From NCBI GenBank assembly GCA_964508895.1, contig CAZDWF010000020.1, positions 1-38,108 of the forward strand: a stretch of 38,108 nucleotides of DNA, read 5' to 3'. Made by a program: the position numbers and the translations under genes. Position 1 is the stretch's first letter; each line of letters begins with the position of its first letter. The stretch is from M55B132 sp964508895 (GTDB lineage: Bacteria; Bacteroidota; Bacteroidia; Bacteroidales; B18-G4). Shown piece after piece: positions 33,972 through 38,108 of the stretch. The notes under the pieces are model-generated. The model saw nothing but the letters and a program-made list of their open reading frames with translations, was not told where the DNA came from and ran no database searches.

Positions 33972-36653
33972 ATGAAGAGAATATTAGTATTATTTATTCT
34001 GCTTGTCACTTTTATTTCACAGCTTTTTGCAACACATCAAAGAGCCGGAGAAATAACATTCCGGCATATTTCAGGATTAACTTATGAAATTACTATAATA
34101 ACGTATACTTATACTCCCAGTCCTGCCGACAGGCCTGAGCTTGATATCCATTGGGGTGACGGAACTTATAGTACATTAATCAGGACAGAAAAGATCAATT
34201 ACCCCAATCAGATAAGCAGGAATGTGTATACTTATGATCCGGCACAAGGTGCATATGAAGCCAGACATACATATAGTTCTCCTGGCACATACACCATCTG
34301 GCTTGAAGATCCAAATCGTAATGCAGGAATACAAAACATCCCAAACTCTGTTAATGTACCTTTATATATTGAAACCACTCTTTTAATAAATCCATTCCTT
34401 GGATACAACAGCTCCCCTACTCTTCTGAATCCTCCTATTGATAATGGATGTGTAGGGCAAAAATATATACATAATCCGGGAGCCTTTGATATAGATGGAG
34501 ACAGTCTATCATATCGTTTTGTAACTTGCCGGGGTGCAGGAGGATTGCCAATACCTGGTTATGCATTACCTCCGGCAACAGATAGCATCACTGTCAACCC
34601 TGTTACAGGTGATGTAATTTGGGTTTCACCAACCAAACAGGGTGAATTTAACATTGCTATACTGATTGAAGAATGGAGAAGCGGTGTTAAAATAAGCAGC
34701 CTTACCCGTGATATGCAGATTACCATAATAGGGTGTACAAATACACCACCTGTAATTGAAAGCATTGATGATACCTGTGTTGAAGCAAATACTACTTTGA
34801 CATTCCTGGTAAGAGCCTTCGATAATGACTACGAACTTTCTATTAATTCAATAAATGGTACAGATACCATCTTCGATACTATTTATGATATAGTAAAACT
34901 CTCCGCCGGTGGGGGACCTTTTGAAGTTCCTGTTAGTCCAGCCTATATAAACCCGGATCCTGCAATTGGAGAAAAAGAGGTGTTTACAATATTTACCTGG
35001 AACACAAAATGTGAGCACATCAGAAATCAATATTATTATGGAATTTTCAGGGCTGAAGATAATAGCAGCCCTGTCCCTCTTGTAGATCTAAAAACTATTG
35101 GAATAAAGGTTATCTCTCCTCCTCCTGAAAATACATTAGCTGAACCTCTGGGCAATTCAATACAACTCTCGTGGAATACTCTGGTTTGTACCAATGCCAT
35201 GTATTATAAAATTTACAGAAGGAATGGTTATTATGGCTTTATTCCCGGCCCTTGTGAAACAGGAGTTCCTGATTACACTGGATATAAACTAATTGGAAAT
35301 ACAAGTAATATAAGCGATACAACTTTTATTGATGATAATAATGGGGTTGGCTTAGTCCCCGGAGTTGAATATTGCTATATAATTACAGCTTATTTCCCAA
35401 ATGGTGCAGAAAGCTATGCTTCAGTGGAAGCATGTGCATATCTGAAAAAGGATTTACCTATTATAACCAATATAAGTAATGATGAAAATGATCTTTCATC
35501 AGGAAATGTATATGTGGCCTGGTCGAAGCCTACTGAACTGGACACGATACAATATCCCGGACCATATTATTATCGGCTGAAAAGGGGAATAGGCTTAACA
35601 GGAGCTGCAATTACAGAAGTTGCAGTATTAACAGGCCTGAACGACACTATGTTCCTGGATAATTCAGTTAACATCAATAATAGTGATTCTGCGGTAAACT
35701 ATGAAGTTGAGCTGGAAAGCACAAGTATTGGTTATATTGGGAAGTCACAAAAAGCTTCCTCGATAGATTTATTATTATCTCCCTACGATAAATCCCTCCT
35801 TCTCTCCTGGAAAATGAATATACCGTGGATCAATACCAAATATATAATCTATAGAAAAGATCCGGGAAGCAGTAGTTACGATTCTATAGGATTTACAAAT
35901 AAAAATGTGTATCGCGACAAGGGGTTAAAGAATCTTGAAATATACTGTTATTATATTAAAAGTGAAGGCTCTTATGGTTCTCCAGGATTTGTTGATCCAA
36001 TAATCAACTATTCTCCTATACGATGTGGAATACCATTTGATAATATTCCTCCTTGTCCACCAATTCTTGAAATATCAACAAACTGTGATGATATAAGTAA
36101 TTTGCTTTTCTGGACAAACCCTAATCATTATAATGCTGACACATGTAATAAAGATGCGATGAAATATTACATTTATTATGCATCAAAAGGGAGTAGCAGT
36201 CTTGCCTTGCTTGATTCCGTTTTATCAGCTGATGACACTACCTATTTACATCAAAATATAAATTCAGTAGTTGGTTGCTATGCAGTGACAGCCATAGATA
36301 CAGTAGGCAATGAAAGTCTATTTAGCAACATTGTATGCATTGAAAACAATGCTTGTCCTCTTTACGAAATCCCAAATGTATTCACTCCAAACGGCGATGG
36401 AATAAATGATTATCTTATCCCTTTTCCTGAATCACATGCTGCCATTGAAAGCATAGACTTAAAGATCTTCAATCGATGGGGGAAAGTTGTTTACGAAACC
36501 AATGACCCTATGATACGTTGGGATGGGAAAAATTTTAGAAATAGAATAGATTGTGCTGAAGGAGTATACTTCTATGTCTGTGATGTTCATGAGAAAACCC
36601 TTACAGGAACAGAAAATAGAAGTATTCAGGGATCGGTTACCATTATAAGATAA
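33972..36653 (+). CDS. Large secreted protein with T9SS type B sorting domain (gliding-motility-type C-terminus)
   Basis: An 893-residue exported protein. The signal peptide is about residues 1-20 (MKRILVLFILLVTFISQLFA). THQRAGEITFRHISGLTYEI and DIHWGDGTY suggest a PKD-like fold near the N-terminus, with a cadherin-like segment (FDIDGDSLSYRFV... TGDVIWVSPTKQGEF) after it. Several fibronectin-III-like modules then follow (SIQLSWNTLVCTNAMYYKIY, ...). The last 95 residues are the CHU_C / type B sorting domain: IPNVFTPNGDGINDYLIPF, NRWGKVVYETNDP, WDGKNF, GVYFYVCDV and a short basic end. Such proteins cross the outer membrane by T9SS. The partner or ligand is unknown. No T9SS machinery gene lies in the window. 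The upstream TTG is rejected as start. Confidence 0.9.
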   Translation: MKRILVLFILLVTFISQLFATHQRAGEITFRHISGLTYEITIITYTYTPSPADRPELDIHWGDGTYSTLIRTEKINYPNQISRNVYTYDPAQGAYEARHTYSSPGTYTIWLEDPNRNAGIQNIPNSVNVPLYIETTLLINPFLGYNSSPTLLNPPIDNGCVGQKYIHNPGAFDIDGDSLSYRFVTCRGAGGLPIPGYALPPATDSITVNPVTGDVIWVSPTKQGEFNIAILIEEWRSGVKISSLTRDMQITIIGCTNTPPVIESIDDTCVEANTTLTFLVRAFDNDYELSINSINGTDTIFDTIYDIVKLSAGGGPFEVPVSPAYINPDPAIGEKEVFTIFTWNTKCEHIRNQYYYGIFRAEDNSSPVPLVDLKTIGIKVISPPPENTLAEPLGNSIQLSWNTLVCTNAMYYKIYRRNGYYGFIPGPCETGVPDYTGYKLIGNTSNISDTTFIDDNNGVGLVPGVEYCYIITAYFPNGAESYASVEACAYLKKDLPIITNISNDENDLSSGNVYVAWSKPTELDTIQYPGPYYYRLKRGIGLTGAAITEVAVLTGLNDTMFLDNSVNINNSDSAVNYEVELESTSIGYIGKSQKASSIDLLLSPYDKSLLLSWKMNIPWINTKYIIYRKDPGSSSYDSIGFTNKNVYRDKGLKNLEIYCYYIKSEGSYGSPGFVDPIINYSPIRCGIPFDNIPPCPPILEISTNCDDISNLLFWTNPNHYNADTCNKDAMKYYIYYASKGSSSLALLDSVLSADDTTYLHQNINSVVGCYAVTAIDTVGNESLFSNIVCIENNACPLYEIPNVFTPNGDGINDYLIPFPESHAAIESIDLKIFNRWGKVVYETNDPMIRWDGKNFRNRIDCAEGVYFYVCDVHEKTLTGTENRSIQGSVTIIR

Positions 36654-36752
36654 TTGTCAATTGTCAGTGTTCAATGTTTAATCTTTAATTTATTTCCGAT
36701 GTGATATTTTCAATAAATTTCACATTACTCATAATACATTGACAATTGACAA
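36654..36752. repeat. Long nested inverted repeat between convergent genes
   Basis: TTGTCAATTGTCA (36654-36666) and its exact reverse complement TGACAATTGACAA (36740-36752) enclose 73 bases. That interior has a smaller TGTGA...TCACA pair, and also CAATG and CATTG near the arms. Each arm is itself near-palindromic (CAATTG core). It lies between the T9SS cargo gene and the convergent gap gene, starts directly at the cargo stop codon, and may act as a transcription barrier or be a remnant of a dispersed intergenic repeat. Confidence 0.6.
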
Positions 36753-36764
36753 TAAAGTTTGATT

Positions 36765-37766
36765 TTAATCAAATTTCATCAGCATCCCAATCAAATCCAC
36801 TACTCTGTTTGAATATCCCCATTCATTATCATACCAGTTAAGTGTCTTCAGGATTTTATCATCCAACATCCTGGTATATTCTGCATCATAGATGGAGGAA
36901 AAAGGATTTCCCACAATATCAGATGAAACAAGTTTTTCTACAGAATATTTCAATACATGCTTCATTTTCTTTGATATTGAAGCAAGTTTAACCGCGGCAT
37001 TTACATCCTGAATGCTTGCCTTTGTCGCCAGTTCAACAACAAGATCGACAACTGATCCATCAGGAACAGGTACTCTTGAGGCCATACCATCCAGTTTTCC
37101 AGCCATTTCAGGAATAACTTTCCCAACTGCTTTTGCAGCACCGGTAGTTGTTGGAATAATATTTTCAGCAGCAGCACGCCCTCTTCTCCAGTCTTTATGA
37201 GGAACATCTGCCAGCCTTTGGTCATTAGTATATGCATGAGTTGTGGTCATTAGTCCTTCAACAATGCCAAAGGCATCATTCAATACCTTTACCATAGGTG
37301 CCAGGCAATTTGTTGTACAACTTGCATTTGAAATTATTCTATGTTCAGGTTTTAAGCCTTCATCATTCACACCTATAACAATTGTGAAATCAATTTCACC
37401 TTTTGAAGGAACAGTTAGGATAACTCTTTTTGCACCAGCATCAATGTGTGGCTGTAGGCTTTCTCTGGTCCTGAATATTCCTGTTGCTTCAACAACAACA
37501 TCAATATCCAGTTCTTTCCATGGTAATTGTTTTGGATCTTTAATAGCCAGCATTTTCACATTTTCATTTGGTGTTTTCAGAATATCGCCTTCCAGAATGA
37601 TATCCTGTCCAAAACCTTGCATCACAGTATCATATTTTAAAAGATATGCCAGAACTTCATCATCAAACAGATCGTTTATGGCAATTACATTAATATCATT
37701 GCGCTGATTCAATATCCTGAATACCGATCTGCCTATTCTTCCAAATCCATTAATTGCTACTCTCAT
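36765..37766 (-). CDS. gap: Glyceraldehyde-3-phosphate dehydrogenase, type I
   Basis: Glycolytic/gluconeogenic enzyme that interconverts glyceraldehyde 3-phosphate and 1,3-bisphosphoglycerate with NAD. It has 333 residues. The nucleotide fold is RVAINGFGRIGR, with Asp32 in INDLFDD expected to favour NAD. The catalytic Cys150 lies in SNASCTTNC with His177 in TTTHAYTNDQ. The phosphate-site Arg is in GMASRVPVP, and the cofactor-facing WYDNEWGYSNRV is intact near the C-terminus. The start ATG overlaps the stop of an upstream paralogue by four bases and has a near-perfect Shine-Dalgarno (AAAGGAGGTG, 37771-37780), rare in this window, which suggests strong, coupled translation. Confidence 0.97.
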   Translation of the reverse strand: MRVAINGFGRIGRSVFRILNQRNDINVIAINDLFDDEVLAYLLKYDTVMQGFGQDIILEGDILKTPNENVKMLAIKDPKQLPWKELDIDVVVEATGIFRTRESLQPHIDAGAKRVILTVPSKGEIDFTIVIGVNDEGLKPEHRIISNASCTTNCLAPMVKVLNDAFGIVEGLMTTTHAYTNDQRLADVPHKDWRRGRAAAENIIPTTTGAAKAVGKVIPEMAGKLDGMASRVPVPDGSVVDLVVELATKASIQDVNAAVKLASISKKMKHVLKYSVEKLVSSDIVGNPFSSIYDAEYTRMLDDKILKTLNWYDNEWGYSNRVVDLIGMLMKFD

Positions 37767-38108
37767 TTCACACCTCCTTTCTTATCAACTTTATCATAAG
37801 CAAGTATAACATCTTTTATCCTCGCTGCCTGGGCAAGAGCAGTGTGATACCATACAAGAGTTTTAATCATATTACCTTTTGTTTTCATGCTAGAAAGCTC
37901 GTCAAATACAACAGAGTGCGTGTTTCCGATAACATCCCCTGATACAATAGGATCACTAACAACCTGAACAATTTCAGGATATGCTTTTTCCATTTCTGCA
38001 ATAGCATGATTTAAAATTGTTATATCAACATCTTGCTGTTTTACAATAGTGGTAAGATCAAGAAGTGATCCATTTGGGACCGGGACATTTAATGCTGTTC
38101 CTTCTACC
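37763..38108 (-). CDS. Divergent GAPDH-like paralogue, C-terminal part (partial)
   Basis: The open frame continues to the window edge, so only the last 114 codons are seen. GTALNVPVPNGSLLDLTTI aligns with the GAPDH segment GMASRVPVPDGSVVDLVVE of the next gene, and DPIVSGDVIGNTHSVVFDEL with the usual SSDIVGNPFSSIYDAEY. Two key places differ: the phosphate-site Arg of RVP is Asn (LNVPVP), and the family motif WYDNEWGYS is WYHTALAQA, losing the Asn and Tyr that contact NAD. The fold seems kept, but normal GAPDH chemistry is doubtful. It overlaps gap by four bases (ATGA), so they are co-translated. It might be an erythrose-4-phosphate-type enzyme, a regulatory partner of Gap, or a decaying copy. 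The catalytic half lies outside the window. Confidence 0.82.
   Translation of the reverse strand, partial: VEGTALNVPVPNGSLLDLTTIVKQQDVDITILNHAIAEMEKAYPEIVQVVSDPIVSGDVIGNTHSVVFDELSSMKTKGNMIKTLVWYHTALAQAARIKDVILAYDKVDKKGGVK
37771..37780 (-). promoter_or_regulatory. Strong Shine-Dalgarno sequence of gap, inside the upstream paralogue
   Basis: On the minus strand this reads AAAGGAGGTG, an almost complete complement of the 16S 3' end, about 5 bases from the ATG at 37766. It also encodes KKGGV of the paralogue. Most genes in this window lack such a site. Confidence 0.75.

Noticed and set aside
37763..37993. A stand-alone 76-residue gene starting at an internal ATG
   Set aside because: The frame is open to the window edge, and the upstream part (GTALNVPVPNGSLLD) is clearly GAPDH-like, so this is the tail of a longer gene.
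1..38108. Defence system, prophage, integron or mobile island
   Set aside because: No integrase, transposase, nuclease-toxin pair, phage structural gene or composition break is visible; the genes are core functions with uniform AT-rich codon use.

Overview
The window comes from an AT-rich member of the Bacteroidota, most likely a Bacteroidales or Marinilabiliales-type environmental bacterium. The grounds are a type IX secretion (T9SS) type B sorting domain, the nadK / DUF6089 / uppS / bamA / ompH / ompH gene order typical of the phylum, a DUF2723 membrane protein, few Shine-Dalgarno sequences, and many start sites preceded by the phylum's -7 element TAnnTTTG. It is draft sequence: there is a run of ten Ns at 16230-16239, and a probable homopolymer error in the first gene. 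I see no phage, insertion sequence, CRISPR array or obvious island. Nearly all genes are core metabolism, envelope biogenesis or translation.

Region 1 (1-7.8 kb) is central metabolism. It holds the 5' half of a ferredoxin-dependent 2-oxoglutarate oxidoreductase subunit (korA, minus strand), a divergent 55-residue 2[4Fe-4S] ferredoxin, sucA and sucB of the 2-oxoglutarate dehydrogenase complex, nadB (NAD synthesis) and a gamma-carbonic-anhydrase-like protein. The cell therefore seems to have both the ferredoxin-linked and the NAD-linked routes from 2-oxoglutarate to succinyl-CoA. A two-tier RNA hairpin or palindromic element lies just upstream of sucA.

Region 2 (7.8-17.7 kb, all minus strand) is an outer-membrane assembly and housekeeping cluster. 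In transcription order it has a 36-codon unknown ORF, rsgA, a CBS-domain gene broken by the assembly gap, a one-POTRA outer-membrane barrel protein, nadK, a DUF6089 barrel, uppS, bamA and two Skp/OmpH-type chaperones.

Region 3 (17.8-24.7 kb) has a PrsW-like membrane protein, dprA, a MurG-like glycosyltransferase, lgt and a large DUF2723 (TMEM260/POMT-like) membrane protein, packed in alternating orientation with almost no spacers.

Region 4 (24.8-31.5 kb) is tRNA-Gln(TTG)-rimP-nusA-infB, which parallels the E. coli metY-rimP-nusA-infB layout. It converges on purA. Upstream of purA on the minus strand are a Fur-family regulator gene and a bifunctional (p)ppGpp synthetase/hydrolase gene (rel), giving the order rel-fur-purA.

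Region 5 (33.9-38.1 kb) has an 893-residue T9SS type B cargo protein, a long inverted repeat, a canonical gap gene, and an overlapping upstream gene for a divergent GAPDH-like paralogue that runs off the window. That paralogue lacks several residues of the GAPDH cofactor and phosphate sites and is the most unusual protein here. I found no clear multi-gene system of unknown function. The best leads are the GAPDH-like paralogue, the structured element upstream of sucA, the short ORF before rsgA, and the PrsW-like protein with an altered active-site motif.
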